From CBFDBF01 sp050304615 (GTDB lineage: Bacteria > Pseudomonadota > Gammaproteobacteria > Chromatiales > Chromatiaceae), in the NCBI GenBank assembly GCA_050304615.1, contig JBNLDW010000002.1, positions 1 to 64,000 of the forward strand: a DNA stretch of 64,000 bases. Direction: 5' to 3'. Position 1 is the stretch's first letter, and each line of letters begins with the position of its first letter. The position numbers and the translations under genes are program-made. The notes beneath the pieces are model-generated. The model ran no database searches. It was not told where the DNA came from and saw only the letters and a program-made list of their open reading frames with translations. Shown in pieces: positions 26,695-34,936 of this stretch.

Positions 26695-26931
26695 ATGATC
26701 GATTCAGTAACATCTTCTGCACTGCAAGGCATCCGGAGAGGATACCAGGGTATCCGCCGTAGTGCGGCAGAGATAGCCAGTGCAGGTCAGATGCAGGGCA
26801 CCGCCTCCAGCAGAGACCTAACCCGCTCCCTGATAGAGATGAAGCAGTACAGCCTGCACACCAAGGCCTCAGTAAAGGTATTGCAGACCTCTAGCGATCT
26901 ACTTGGAACCCTGCTCGACGTGAAGGCTTGA
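26695..26931 (+). CDS. Small flagellar-rod-like protein of unknown role
   Basis: A 78-residue protein. The N terminus (VTSSALQGIRRGYQGIRRSAAEIA) and C terminus (KQYSLHTKASVKVLQTSSDLLGTLLDVK) resemble the two amphipathic ends of flagellar rod and hook proteins with the whole middle missing. Such short proteins are common in gammaproteobacteria and have no settled function. The ATG at 26695, with AGAGG upstream, was chosen over a longer frame whose extra residues look non-coding. It converges on nadC; no flagellar genes are nearby. Confidence 0.65.
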   Translation: MIDSVTSSALQGIRRGYQGIRRSAAEIASAGQMQGTASSRDLTRSLIEMKQYSLHTKASVKVLQTSSDLLGTLLDVKA

Positions 26932-26991
26932 CAAGGGAACCCCCGACCGGCCTATTCCCGCTATTCTGCTCAACCCGGAACTGATCGTCTG

Positions 26992-27831
26992 CTATACAAA
27001 TCGCATAGATAGATCGACTGCCGTCACGTTTTTTGTCAGGGCTCCCACCGAGATATCATCTACCCCGGTCTCGGCAATCTCCCTTACTCGTTGCAGTGAA
27101 ACCCCGCCAGAGGCCTCCAGTCGCGCCCTGCCGCCATTTAATAGTACCGCCTCACGTAGTTGCTGGAGTGAGAAGTTATCCAATAAAATACGGCGTGCGC
27201 CCGCCTCTATCGCCTCCTCCATACCAGCCAGATCTTCGACCTCCACCTCGATCTCCAATTCTGGTGCATGCCGCATAGCCACCTCTACTGCCGCCTTGAT
27301 AGAGCCGGCCGCCATAATGTGGTTCTCTTTGAGCAGGATGGCATCATATAGGCCGATGCGATGATTATGACAACCACCACAGGAAACCGCATACTTCTGC
27401 TGTAATCTGAGGCCAGATAGGGTCTTGCGAGTATCGAGAATACGTACCTTGGTACCCTCAACCGCCTTGGCATAGGCGCGTGCAGTGGTGGCCGTCCCGG
27501 AGAGTGTCTGCAGATAATTCAGGGCAGTTCGTTCGCCACTTAATAGCGCCCTGGTGTTACCATCTAGTTCGCAGATTACCTTGCCTGGCTCCACCTCTGC
27601 CCCATCCTGCACAAACCAGTTAATCTGAATCGTGGGATCAAGCTGATGAAAGGTCTGATCAAACCAGACCTGTCCACAGATGACTGCCGCCTCCCGACAC
27701 ACCACCTGCACGGAAGATAGTTTATCTGCGGGAATCAGGATGGCAGTACGATCTCCTGGCCCAATATCCTCGGCCAGTGCCTGGCGCACCTGATCCTGGA
27801 TTGTCTCTTTGCTCGGTAGTCTTGCTGCCAT
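26992..27831 (-). CDS. nadC: Nicotinate-nucleotide pyrophosphorylase (quinolinate phosphoribosyltransferase)
   Basis: Joins quinolinate to phosphoribosyl pyrophosphate with loss of CO2, giving nicotinate mononucleotide in NAD synthesis. The protein is 279 residues. Motifs are ALLSGERTALNYLQTLSGTAT, ILDTRKTLSGLR, YAVSCGGCHNHRIGLYDAILLKENH and IEVEVEDL, with LEASGGVSLQRV and DDISVGALTK near the end. It is a homodimeric cytosolic enzyme of normal length. It stands alone, its start facing the terminator of the DUF1631 gene. Confidence 0.95.
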   Translation of the reverse strand: MAARLPSKETIQDQVRQALAEDIGPGDRTAILIPADKLSSVQVVCREAAVICGQVWFDQTFHQLDPTIQINWFVQDGAEVEPGKVICELDGNTRALLSGERTALNYLQTLSGTATTARAYAKAVEGTKVRILDTRKTLSGLRLQQKYAVSCGGCHNHRIGLYDAILLKENHIMAAGSIKAAVEVAMRHAPELEIEVEVEDLAGMEEAIEAGARRILLDNFSLQQLREAVLLNGGRARLEASGGVSLQRVREIAETGVDDISVGALTKNVTAVDLSMRFV

Positions 27832-27888
27832 CTGTCAAAGTATATTACTTGGAGAGCTTTGAATAAATTCGAGATCCCCCAATAAGAA

Positions 27889-27925
27889 GGGGCCGAAGCC
27901 AAGTACTATACCTGACTCCGGCCCC
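27889..27925 (-). terminator. Rho-independent terminator after the DUF1631 gene
   Basis: GGGGCCG pairs with CGGCCCC across a loop of about 22 bases, followed on the minus strand by TTCTTATT. It lies 18 bases past the DUF1631 stop codon. Confidence 0.6.
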
Positions 27926-27942
27926 GCTATCACTCAATTAAG

Positions 27943-30234
27943 CTATGCTTCTGCGTTCTGTAGCCCATCCGCGATAGAGGTTAGGGCCCGATCAAGCAGT
28001 GGTGTTTCCGCTCCGGCCAGCAGCACCATTTTCCCGGTACGCATGGCATCAGCCAGCTTCTCCAGACATACTTCCAGAACTTTGATGCCCTTATTATTCA
28101 CAAACAGGTGGTTGCCACTCACGCCACTCTTCCAGGCAAGTTTAATCCGTCTGCTGGTATCATTCTCTCCCTTCAACTCCAACCAGCTCCCCAGTGGTAT
28201 CTCTTGCGCCTTGCGCAGGTAGATACTGGTATCGGCGATAGTTCCGGTTTTAATCTGATCACCCGCAGGTTTAATCTGATCTGCTGCAGGTTTTGCCTGT
28301 TGCGACCCGCTACTTGCAGTGATACCGGCTTTACTCTCCTCTTGCTTTGACTGCGTGGCAGCCAGTGTTTTCGGGTCGATCCCCGGTATGCTCTCACCAC
28401 GTAGGCAGGCCATATGACAGGCCTGCAGCTCTTTAAACAGGCGTATCATTTTATGCTGGTCAAAGCTGATATTTGTAAGCTCTACGCGCAGCCCCTTGAG
28501 CAGTCCCGGTATAATCTGCAACAACTCCCTCCGCTCATCCAGACTCTTTTTAGGGGTGACACTCCACAGCAGCTGATCCAACATGGTTATTCTTTCTGTC
28601 CATTCCTCGCCCTCAACCCCTTGGCGCAAGGCGGTTAGCATTAGCACATCCTTCCATCCATGCTCTAGTAACTCAACTGCCGCCTTAGGAATGCCATCAT
28701 ACTGCTCAAACCGTTTTGCTATCTCATCGCCTACCTGCCGTTTGGCAAGTGCCAGCTGCTCTTTACCACGAGTGGCCTGGGTAGCACGCTCTTCAGCCAG
28801 GCTGGAGGTACGCTGCTCCGCTTCAAGATATTCCGCAAATTCTTCATTCAGCTCAGTGAACAGCTCGACGTCTTGATCAAACTCTAATAACACCCGGCTG
28901 ACGATGGCATCAATCATACCGTACAGGCTCCCAGCCGACCGGTCACCATCATCTGACCAACCCAATGCGGCCTGGGCCAAGCTATTCAGCAGATGCCGTG
29001 CCGGATGGCCCTGGCGATAGAAAAACTCCTTATCAAGCAGTGCAACCTTTACCATTGGAATCTGCAATCTGGCTAGCAGCACCTTCATGGTATCCGGCAG
29101 GTTACGATCTTCCAGAATGAATTCGAACAACATCGATATCACATCGATCATGTTCTCATCCGACCTCTCCTTGGAGGCAAAAGAGCCAACCGACTGATCA
29201 ATATTCAGCTCTTGCTGCAGTAGTCCCCGCAGGTCCTGTACCCCTAACCCAGCCTCGGAGGAGAGATGATCTCCCTGCTGCAGGTTAGAGAGGGCTGCAA
29301 CTATCTGCCCTGTATCCACAACTACGGCCTGATTCCCTGGGGAGACATAACTTCGACGCTGATTCAACAACCCCTGCAGGTTGGCAAAAAACTCCCGGTC
29401 TACCGCAACCGAATCGCCTGTCGCCAGTACATCGTCACTATAATCAGCCTGTGTCGACGCCTGCGCCTGACCGCCTACCGCCGCACCAGAAGAACCACCA
29501 ACGACAGGAGCGCCAGCATTAGGTTTGACTTTAGGCGTCAATTTGGGCAAAACCCCAGCCTGTGCCAATACGTCATTGACACTGTTATAGAGCTTACCCA
29601 ATCCAGCCATCACCTCTCTATCAAATAGCTTGTAGACCACCAGTTTTGCCGATAGCTCAAGCTCTAAAGGCTCCAGCGCTCGCTGGAATGACTCACATAT
29701 CCTGACTGGATCCAGAGGATTATTTTTGCTATCGACCACCAGGCCGCGAGCCAATGCGCCGAATCTCTGCTCAATAGCGTAGAGTTCACGAGAATAGCGG
29801 TTCTCACTCTTGGCGGTCATGCTGGTTATGGCCAGGGTATCTTCCAGTTCATCATCGGCAACCAGCAGAAGCTCCTCGCCCTCCTTGTGACCACCCTCAG
29901 CGGTTTCAGCATCTGGCTTGCCTGTCTTCCAGAACCGATCAAAGCCATGCAAAATCCGCCGTTGAAATCCCTCCTGCAGGTTCTCTTGCTCCCTGCGCAA
30001 CTCACGCATTGCGTGGAAACAGGCTATCTGCAGATTGCCACTGTCCTTCTTGTTAGAGAGGTCAAACAGGACATCATCCAGCTTCTCAAACATCCCGCCC
30101 AGTAGACGCGGCAGGATCCAGGCCGTTACCTTGCGGCAACTTTTTACTCCCTCATACTCTTCCTGTTTGAGATTGATATTACTGGCAAACCGCTGGTCGC
30201 CATCGAAGGGTAAAATATTGTCACGTTGTACCAT
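27943..30234 (-). CDS. DUF1631 family protein
   Basis: A 763-residue cytosolic protein, mostly helical and without membrane segments. The family signature is seen in CFHAMRELRREQENLQEGF, VARGLVVDSKNNPLDPV-like and LLFEFILEDRNLPDTMKVLLARLQIPMVKVALLDKEFF. A low-complexity linker rich in Gln, Ala, Lys and Asp (about 655-690) leads to a C-terminal module with IKLAWKSGVSGNHLFVNNKG, which resembles a PilZ-like beta domain. DUF1631 proteins are often linked to c-di-GMP signalling and surface behaviour, but the role here is inference. It is divergent from the DUF1538 operon. Confidence 0.85.
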   Translation of the reverse strand: MVQRDNILPFDGDQRFASNINLKQEEYEGVKSCRKVTAWILPRLLGGMFEKLDDVLFDLSNKKDSGNLQIACFHAMRELRREQENLQEGFQRRILHGFDRFWKTGKPDAETAEGGHKEGEELLLVADDELEDTLAITSMTAKSENRYSRELYAIEQRFGALARGLVVDSKNNPLDPVRICESFQRALEPLELELSAKLVVYKLFDREVMAGLGKLYNSVNDVLAQAGVLPKLTPKVKPNAGAPVVGGSSGAAVGGQAQASTQADYSDDVLATGDSVAVDREFFANLQGLLNQRRSYVSPGNQAVVVDTGQIVAALSNLQQGDHLSSEAGLGVQDLRGLLQQELNIDQSVGSFASKERSDENMIDVISMLFEFILEDRNLPDTMKVLLARLQIPMVKVALLDKEFFYRQGHPARHLLNSLAQAALGWSDDGDRSAGSLYGMIDAIVSRVLLEFDQDVELFTELNEEFAEYLEAEQRTSSLAEERATQATRGKEQLALAKRQVGDEIAKRFEQYDGIPKAAVELLEHGWKDVLMLTALRQGVEGEEWTERITMLDQLLWSVTPKKSLDERRELLQIIPGLLKGLRVELTNISFDQHKMIRLFKELQACHMACLRGESIPGIDPKTLAATQSKQEESKAGITASSGSQQAKPAADQIKPAGDQIKTGTIADTSIYLRKAQEIPLGSWLELKGENDTSRRIKLAWKSGVSGNHLFVNNKGIKVLEVCLEKLADAMRTGKMVLLAGAETPLLDRALTSIADGLQNAEA

Positions 30235-30546
30235 AACGCACCTATATGGGATTGCACCCCAAACTGCGTCCTTTTAGCTTGGAGAATGCTGGATATCGGT
30301 GTAGATCTTCCTGTATGGACTATATACGCTACACGGAGAATAGCTCGTGAAGTCAATCACACCACCTTATATTTATCTACCGCAAGCGCCTTTCAATAGT
30401 TAAAACCGTGACCCCCATCTCAGGGAATCTACTTCATATCGCAAATTCTCCGGCCAATACCATACCAAGGTCAATATTTTGTCCAACCTGCGAAAATCTC
30501 ACATTTATACTGAATCTCGCAATCTGTTCATGCTATGTTTTGAGTC
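30235..30546. other. Divergent promoter region, DUF1631 / DUF1538
   Basis: Moderately AT-rich spacer of 312 bases between divergent genes. It must hold promoters for both. I see no terminator, palindrome or small gene that I can support. Confidence 0.6.
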
Positions 30547-31281
30547 GTGATAAAACTAGTTACGCATATGGGGCATTCGCTGCTGAAAAGCGCACGGGAT
30601 CTACTCCCTATCATTGGAGTGATCGGCTTTTTTCAACTATTCGTGCTACAACAGCCAATACCTGATCTACTCAACCTGGCCACGGGTATCATGCTGGTAG
30701 TTATCGGCCTGACCCTCTTTATCTACGGCCTGAAGACCGGCCTCTTTCCTATTGGCGAATCAATGGCCTACGACTTTGCCAGTAAAGGGAGCCTGTCTTG
30801 GCTTTTAACCTTTGCCTTTGCCCTTGGATTTGGCACCACCATTGCTGAACCGGCCCTGATCGCAGTGGCTGAAGAGGCGGCCACGATAGCTGCGGCTGGA
30901 GGTATGATCTTAGATTCGAAACAGGCTATGACCGACTACGCCTCAGGCCTGCGTTTTACCGTGGCGCTATCGGTAGGACTGGCCATCATGATTGGTGTAG
31001 TGCGAATAATTAAGGGGTGGCCGATACAGTATCTGATTATCGGCGGATATATAGGCGTTGTCATAATGACCGCCTTCGCCCCACCCGAAATCATCGGCAT
31101 CGCCTATGATTCCGGCGGTGTAACAACCTCAACCATCACCGTCCCCCTGGTTACCGCCCTCGGCGTTGGGCTAGCCACCAGTATCAAGGGCCTGAACCCG
31201 ATGACCGATGGATTCGGACTTATTGCCTTTGCCTCACTGACCCCGATGATCTTTGTCATGGGCTATGGGATGCTGCTGTGA
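30547..31281 (+). CDS. DUF1538 membrane protein, first of a pair
   Basis: A 244-residue inner-membrane protein with about seven helices. Family hallmarks are LGFGTTIAEPALIAVAEEA (around residue 98) and IGIAYDSGGVTTSTITVPL (around 185), repeated in the next gene. The duplicated pattern in a membrane protein suggests a transporter or channel made of two similar halves. The start used is GTG 30547; ATG 30568 is an alternative, and neither has a strong ribosome site. It begins a five-gene operon with overlapping junctions. Confidence 0.85.
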   Translation: MIKLVTHMGHSLLKSARDLLPIIGVIGFFQLFVLQQPIPDLLNLATGIMLVVIGLTLFIYGLKTGLFPIGESMAYDFASKGSLSWLLTFAFALGFGTTIAEPALIAVAEEAATIAAAGGMILDSKQAMTDYASGLRFTVALSVGLAIMIGVVRIIKGWPIQYLIIGGYIGVVIMTAFAPPEIIGIAYDSGGVTTSTITVPLVTALGVGLATSIKGLNPMTDGFGLIAFASLTPMIFVMGYGMLL

Positions 31282-32063
31282 TATCCGGCATGCTCAACTT
31301 CCTCGATACCCTACTCAGCACCATGCGGGATGTAATCCCGATTACCGCCATCATATTTGGCTTCCAGTTCTTTGTACTCCGCCGCCGGGTCGCCAATCTG
31401 CGCCAAATCGTAACCGGCTTTCTGCTGGTGCTACTGGGGATGGCCTTTTTCCTGCAGGGTCTGGAGCAGGCACTCTTTCCACTCGGCAGACTAATGGCCA
31501 GCCAGTTGACTGCGCCAGAGTTCCTTGGAGTACAGACTGGTTCAGATGTGCATCACTATCTCTGGCTCTACCTGTTTGCTGCTACTATCGGCTTTGCCAC
31601 GACTATTGCTGAACCGGCCCTTATTGCAGTGGCAATCAAGGCCAACCAGGTGTCCGCCGGTGCTGTTGGCACCTGGGGCCTGCGCATTGCGGTAGCCTTA
31701 GGTGTGGCGTTTGGGGTCGCCCTTGGTTGTTATCGAATCATCAGCGGCACCCCGCTCCACTACTACATTATTGCCGGTTATATCATGGTTATAATCCAGA
31801 CCATGTACTGCCCTAAAACCATTATCGCCCTGGCCTACGACTCTGGTGGTGTTACCACCTCTACAGTAACAGTCCCGCTGATAGCCGCACTTGGACTAGG
31901 ACTCGCATCTAGTATTCCTGGACGTAATCCACTACTGGATGGGTTTGGCCTCATCGCCTTTGCCAGTCTGTTTCCAATTATCAGCGTTATGACCTATGCC
32001 CAACTCAGTGAGTGGCATGCCAACAGATCACCCAAGGTTTCTCTAAATAACAGTGAGGATTAA
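31278..32063 (+). CDS. DUF1538 membrane protein, second of a pair
   Basis: A 261-residue paralogue of the previous protein with the same motifs: IGFATTIAEPALIAVAIKA (around residue 110) and IALAYDSGGVTTSTVTVPL. It has about seven membrane helices and a short soluble tail. The start is GTG, overlapping the stop of the first gene (GTGA), so the two are translationally coupled and probably form a heterodimer. The PII-like and CBS proteins that follow suggest that activity responds to the cell's nucleotide or carbon-nitrogen state. Confidence 0.85.
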   Translation: MISGMLNFLDTLLSTMRDVIPITAIIFGFQFFVLRRRVANLRQIVTGFLLVLLGMAFFLQGLEQALFPLGRLMASQLTAPEFLGVQTGSDVHHYLWLYLFAATIGFATTIAEPALIAVAIKANQVSAGAVGTWGLRIAVALGVAFGVALGCYRIISGTPLHYYIIAGYIMVIIQTMYCPKTIIALAYDSGGVTTSTVTVPLIAALGLGLASSIPGRNPLLDGFGLIAFASLFPIISVMTYAQLSEWHANRSPKVSLNNSED

Positions 32064-32065
32064 CC

Positions 32066-32416
32066 ATGCACTTTAAACTCATTATTACCCTAGTAGAGGA
32101 CAAGAAAACCAACCTTGTTCTGGAGGCCGCTCGGGAGGCCGGTGCAACCGGCTCCACCGTCATAAATCAGGCACGTGGAGAGGGGTTGGAGCAGCATAAA
32201 ACATTCTTTGGTCTCAGCCTTGAGACCCAAAGAGACGCGGTCCTACTCCTGGTGGAAGAGCACCTGAGCCGCCATATCCTGGAGACCATTGCAGAGGTAG
32301 GGAGGTTTGATGAACAGCCCGACAGCGGTATCGCCTTCCAGATAGATGTAGAGGACGCGGTCGGCATCAATCAGCAGATAGCACAGTTAACCCGTAAGGT
32401 GGAGGAAGAGATATGA
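32066..32416 (+). CDS. PII-like regulatory protein
   Basis: A 116-residue soluble protein with the PII ferredoxin-like fold: a first strand MHFKLIITLVEDKKT, AAREAGATGSTVINQARG before the T-loop, and VEEHLSRHILETIAEVG in the second half. The T-loop (GEGLEQHKTFFG) lacks the uridylylated tyrosine of GlnB/GlnK, so it is a PII-like protein with a different signal. PII-like proteins bind nucleotides and act on a nearby partner, here most likely the DUF1538 pair. It starts two bases after the second DUF1538 gene and overlaps the CBS gene by four. Confidence 0.8.
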   Translation: MHFKLIITLVEDKKTNLVLEAAREAGATGSTVINQARGEGLEQHKTFFGLSLETQRDAVLLLVEEHLSRHILETIAEVGRFDEQPDSGIAFQIDVEDAVGINQQIAQLTRKVEEEI

Positions 32417-32814
32417 AAACCAAAAGCCCAACCCGTGTACGCGATGTCATGAAAACAGATTTTGACATGGTGGATGGCATGGCGACGGTGCAAGCAGCAC
32501 TCGACACCATGATGCACATAGAGACCAAGTCACTGATAGTGAAGCGCCGTCACGATGACGACGAATACGGTATGGTAATGCTGTCAGACATCGCCAAACA
32601 GGTGCTGGCAGTAGACCGGGCACCAGATAGAGTCAACATCTACGAGATCATGTCCAAGCCGGTGATCACGATACACCCGGAGATGGACATCCGTTACTGC
32701 GCCCGTCTCTTTGCCCGCTTTGATCTATCACGCGCACCGGTGGTTGAAAACCGCGAAGTGATCGGCATCATCAGCTTCACCGACATGGTAGCGAAGGGAC
32801 TAAGGCAAAAATGA
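32413..32814 (+). CDS. CBS domain protein
   Basis: A 133-residue soluble protein made of two CBS motifs, VRDVMKTDFDMVDGMATVQAAL (about 9-30) and YEIMSKPVITIHPEMDIRY (about 77-95). Each ends in the usual strand-loop-helix (YGMVMLSDIAKQVL and EVIGIISFTDMVAKGL). CBS pairs bind adenine nucleotides such as AMP, ATP or S-adenosylmethionine and gate enzymes or transporters. Position in the operon suggests it gives a second nucleotide input to the DUF1538 complex. It overlaps both neighbours by four bases. Confidence 0.88.
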   Translation: MKTKSPTRVRDVMKTDFDMVDGMATVQAALDTMMHIETKSLIVKRRHDDDEYGMVMLSDIAKQVLAVDRAPDRVNIYEIMSKPVITIHPEMDIRYCARLFARFDLSRAPVVENREVIGIISFTDMVAKGLRQK

Positions 32815-33356
32815 GTTGCGACATGGATATACTGCTCCCGGAGGCATCCCAGCATCACTCGCCGAACCAGGATGAGCGGCCACTCGGAGTGTCCATCAAT
32901 CTGCTGGTGATCCACAACATCAGTCTGCCGCCGGGTGAATTTGGCGGCCCCTGGCTAGATGATCTTTTCTGCAATCGGTTAGATCCGGAGGCCCACCCCT
33001 ACTTCCGCGAGATAGCTGGCATGGAGGTATCCCCTCATCTGCTGATCCGGCGTGGTGGCGAATTGATTCAGTACGTACCCCTGCAACAGCGCGCCTGGCA
33101 TGCCGGCACGTCCACATTCCAAGGGTGTGAACAGTGTAATGACTTCTCTATCGGGATTGAGCTGGAGGGCACTGACGACAGCCCCTACACCGAACAGCAA
33201 TACCAGACCCTGGCTACTGCCACTCGCCAGATCATGGCCCAGTTCCCCGCGATAACAACCGACCGTATCAAGGGACACAGCGACATTGCGCCGCAACGCA
33301 AGAGCGATCCGGGACCGGCCTTTGACTGGGGGCATTTTCTTGAGTTATTGGGATAA
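32811..33356 (+). CDS. ampD: 1,6-anhydro-N-acetylmuramyl-L-alanine amidase AmpD
   Basis: A 181-residue cytosolic zinc amidase that cleaves the peptide from anhydro-muropeptides during wall recycling. Zinc ligands are in LLVIHNISLP (about residue 35), AWHAGTSTF and GHSDIAPQRKSDPGPAF. There is no signal peptide, which separates it from AmiD. In many species AmpD sits next to the membrane protein AmpE; here it instead closes the DUF1538-PII-CBS operon with a four-base overlap, an unexplained but tight coupling. Confidence 0.93.
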   Translation: MSCDMDILLPEASQHHSPNQDERPLGVSINLLVIHNISLPPGEFGGPWLDDLFCNRLDPEAHPYFREIAGMEVSPHLLIRRGGELIQYVPLQQRAWHAGTSTFQGCEQCNDFSIGIELEGTDDSPYTEQQYQTLATATRQIMAQFPAITTDRIKGHSDIAPQRKSDPGPAFDWGHFLELLG

Positions 33357-33894
33357 AGAGTTTCGTAGCCCTTAGCCCTTATCGCCCGCAGAGCGTTTTC
33401 CATTCTCAACCGTATCAGTAATTAATTTCACAGCCTTATTAGTTTGAACACTTTTTTACCTCTGCGCATTGGCTGCGAGTCCCTTTTCTGCTCGCCTGTT
33501 TGGTAATTAGTTTCGTGGCCTGTTTGATTTCGGTAGCTAATTTCGTAGCCCTTAACCTGCTAAGGATTATTCTTGTTCCGAGCATCGCAGTTGTAAGTGG
33601 GGATAGCCCTTTAGGGGAGCGACAGTGACTCGCAGCCGAGCATCGGTGCACATTAAGACAACAAAATGTTGAGGCCGCGAAACTGATTACCGATGTGGTT
33701 AAAGTACAAAAGAGCCAATATCCAACTATGTAACAAACTGTATCAAACAACCCATGCTGACAACATATGTTACAAATCTGATCCATCCTGACACACCCAA
33801 GACACATTTGAAGCGTTAAATAAACCGGTCGGAAAAACAGCCGCGTCTCAGCTTATGGGACATGAAATAGATAAGTTCATAAGGGGAATTAATC
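33357..33894. other. Intergenic stretch with repeats and Crp/Fnr-like half-sites
   Basis: No gene supported; a 122-codon minus-strand frame is repeat-derived. TTTCGTAGCCCTTA recurs at about 33361 and 33542, and a weak relative of the hairpin repeat lies at about 33456-33500. TGTAAC at 33729-33734 and GTTACA at 33769-33774, 40 bases apart, match the half-sites of the palindrome at 34496 and may bind the same regulator upstream of the DUF4405 gene. Confidence 0.5.
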
Positions 33895-34410
33895 GTGAAA
33901 ATTAAACGTGAATGGGCTACTCCAATAACTGCAGGTGCCTTTCTTCTTACAGCCGTTACAGGCGCGCTCATGTTCTTTCATCTGGATATGGGGATCAACA
34001 AGGTCGCTCACGAATGGTTAAGTTGGGTCCTACTGATTGGTGTTGCTTTGCATCTGGTACCCAACTTCAACAAACTCAAGCAATATCTATCAATGCGTAA
34101 TGGACAATTAATGATAGGCGGGTTTGCGCTGTTGTTGATATTGAGCTTTGCTCCCATTGGAGGAGATAAAGGCGAGCAACCATTTGTGCAGCCGCTAAAC
34201 GCCCTCTCCAATGCCCCATTGACTACCTTGGCGCTGGTCGCAGAAACCACTCCAGAGGAATTGCTTGAGCGTCTGTCCAATTCTGGCATCCCTGTTGAGT
34301 CAAAACAGCAGAGCGTAAGTGAACTGGCGGGCAGCGACTTTCGTAAACGGGTTCGTATTTTAAGCATTCTACTTACACAAGAGAGGAAAATAGCCCCAGT
34401 TCTTTTCTAA
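33895..34410 (+). CDS. DUF4405 membrane protein
   Basis: A 171-residue inner-membrane protein with three helices (about 10-30, 40-57 and 72-86). The first and second carry conserved histidines (FFHLDMGINKVAHEWLSWVLLIGVALHLVPNF) that in DUF4405 and related cytochrome b-like domains could hold haem. The C-terminal half is soluble and begins PPEELLERL-like helices. GTG start with AAGGGG 9 bases upstream. It comes first in a cluster with a DUF4242 protein, a di-haem peroxidase and a Crp/Fnr regulator; an electron-transfer role is inferred. Confidence 0.75.
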   Translation: MKIKREWATPITAGAFLLTAVTGALMFFHLDMGINKVAHEWLSWVLLIGVALHLVPNFNKLKQYLSMRNGQLMIGGFALLLILSFAPIGGDKGEQPFVQPLNALSNAPLTTLALVAETTPEELLERLSNSGIPVESKQQSVSELAGSDFRKRVRILSILLTQERKIAPVLF

Positions 34411-34495
34411 GGTCCCCAGCGGCGGCGGCAAGGGCAACCATAGGAAATCACCCCTTGCCGCCAATCTGAGCTGATCCGAATTCAAGTTGGATTAG

Positions 34496-34511
34496 TGTAA
34501 CTATTGTTACA
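34496..34511. promoter_or_regulatory. Perfect palindrome, candidate Crp/Fnr-family operator
   Basis: TGTAAC-TATT-GTTACA, a perfect 6-4-6 inverted repeat 63 bases before the DUF4242 start. Size and spacing fit a Crp/Fnr-family dimer site, and a gene for such a regulator lies at 36370. Placement is suitable for activation near -41, but no promoter was firmly located. Confidence 0.55.
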
Positions 34512-34573
34512 GAACTCCCCCGTCTCAATTTGTAACCTTGCATCGTGAATCCACTATTACTAAGGAGATTACG

Positions 34574-34879
34574 ATGCAAGCGATGAAGTTTTTTATTGAT
34601 ACCCATGATGTTTCCAACGAGAGTTTTCCTGCCGGCTTAACCCCTGAGCAGTTCGAGGGCTTTTTCGCTAAGTTTGAACAGGCCTGCTATGCGGAAAATG
34701 TGGTGCTGCTACGGGTCCATGTCGGTTACGAAGAAGGGCGCGCCTTCTGTTTTACCATGGCACCTGATGCCGATGCGGTGAAACGTGCGCATGTAAATGT
34801 AGGACTGCCTTTCGACAGCATTACAGAAGTTACTACCGCAACGCCTGGCGATACATTTTTCCGGCGCGCTGACGCCTAA
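34574..34879 (+). CDS. DUF4242 (SCO4226-like) protein
   Basis: A 101-residue soluble protein of the ferredoxin-like DUF4242 family: MKFFIDTHDV at the start, a middle helix, GRAFCFTMAPDADAVKRAH and VGLPFDSITEV at the end. Some family members bind nickel through histidines near the DxHD-type start, which is seen here as DTHD; binding in this protein is inference. The ATG at 34574 was chosen for the AAGGAGATTACG site. It lies downstream of the TGTAAC palindrome and 57 bases before the peroxidase gene, so the two are probably co-transcribed. Confidence 0.8.
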   Translation: MQAMKFFIDTHDVSNESFPAGLTPEQFEGFFAKFEQACYAENVVLLRVHVGYEEGRAFCFTMAPDADAVKRAHVNVGLPFDSITEVTTATPGDTFFRRADA

Positions 34880-34936
34880 GTTTCACCGCCGCCGCGGTGT
34901 CGGCACGCACCGCGGCGCAATCTTTTGGAGTAGCCT

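Noticed and set aside
33439..33807. 122-codon minus-strand frame
   Set aside because: Cysteine-rich, low-quality composition arising from intergenic repeats; no start signal.
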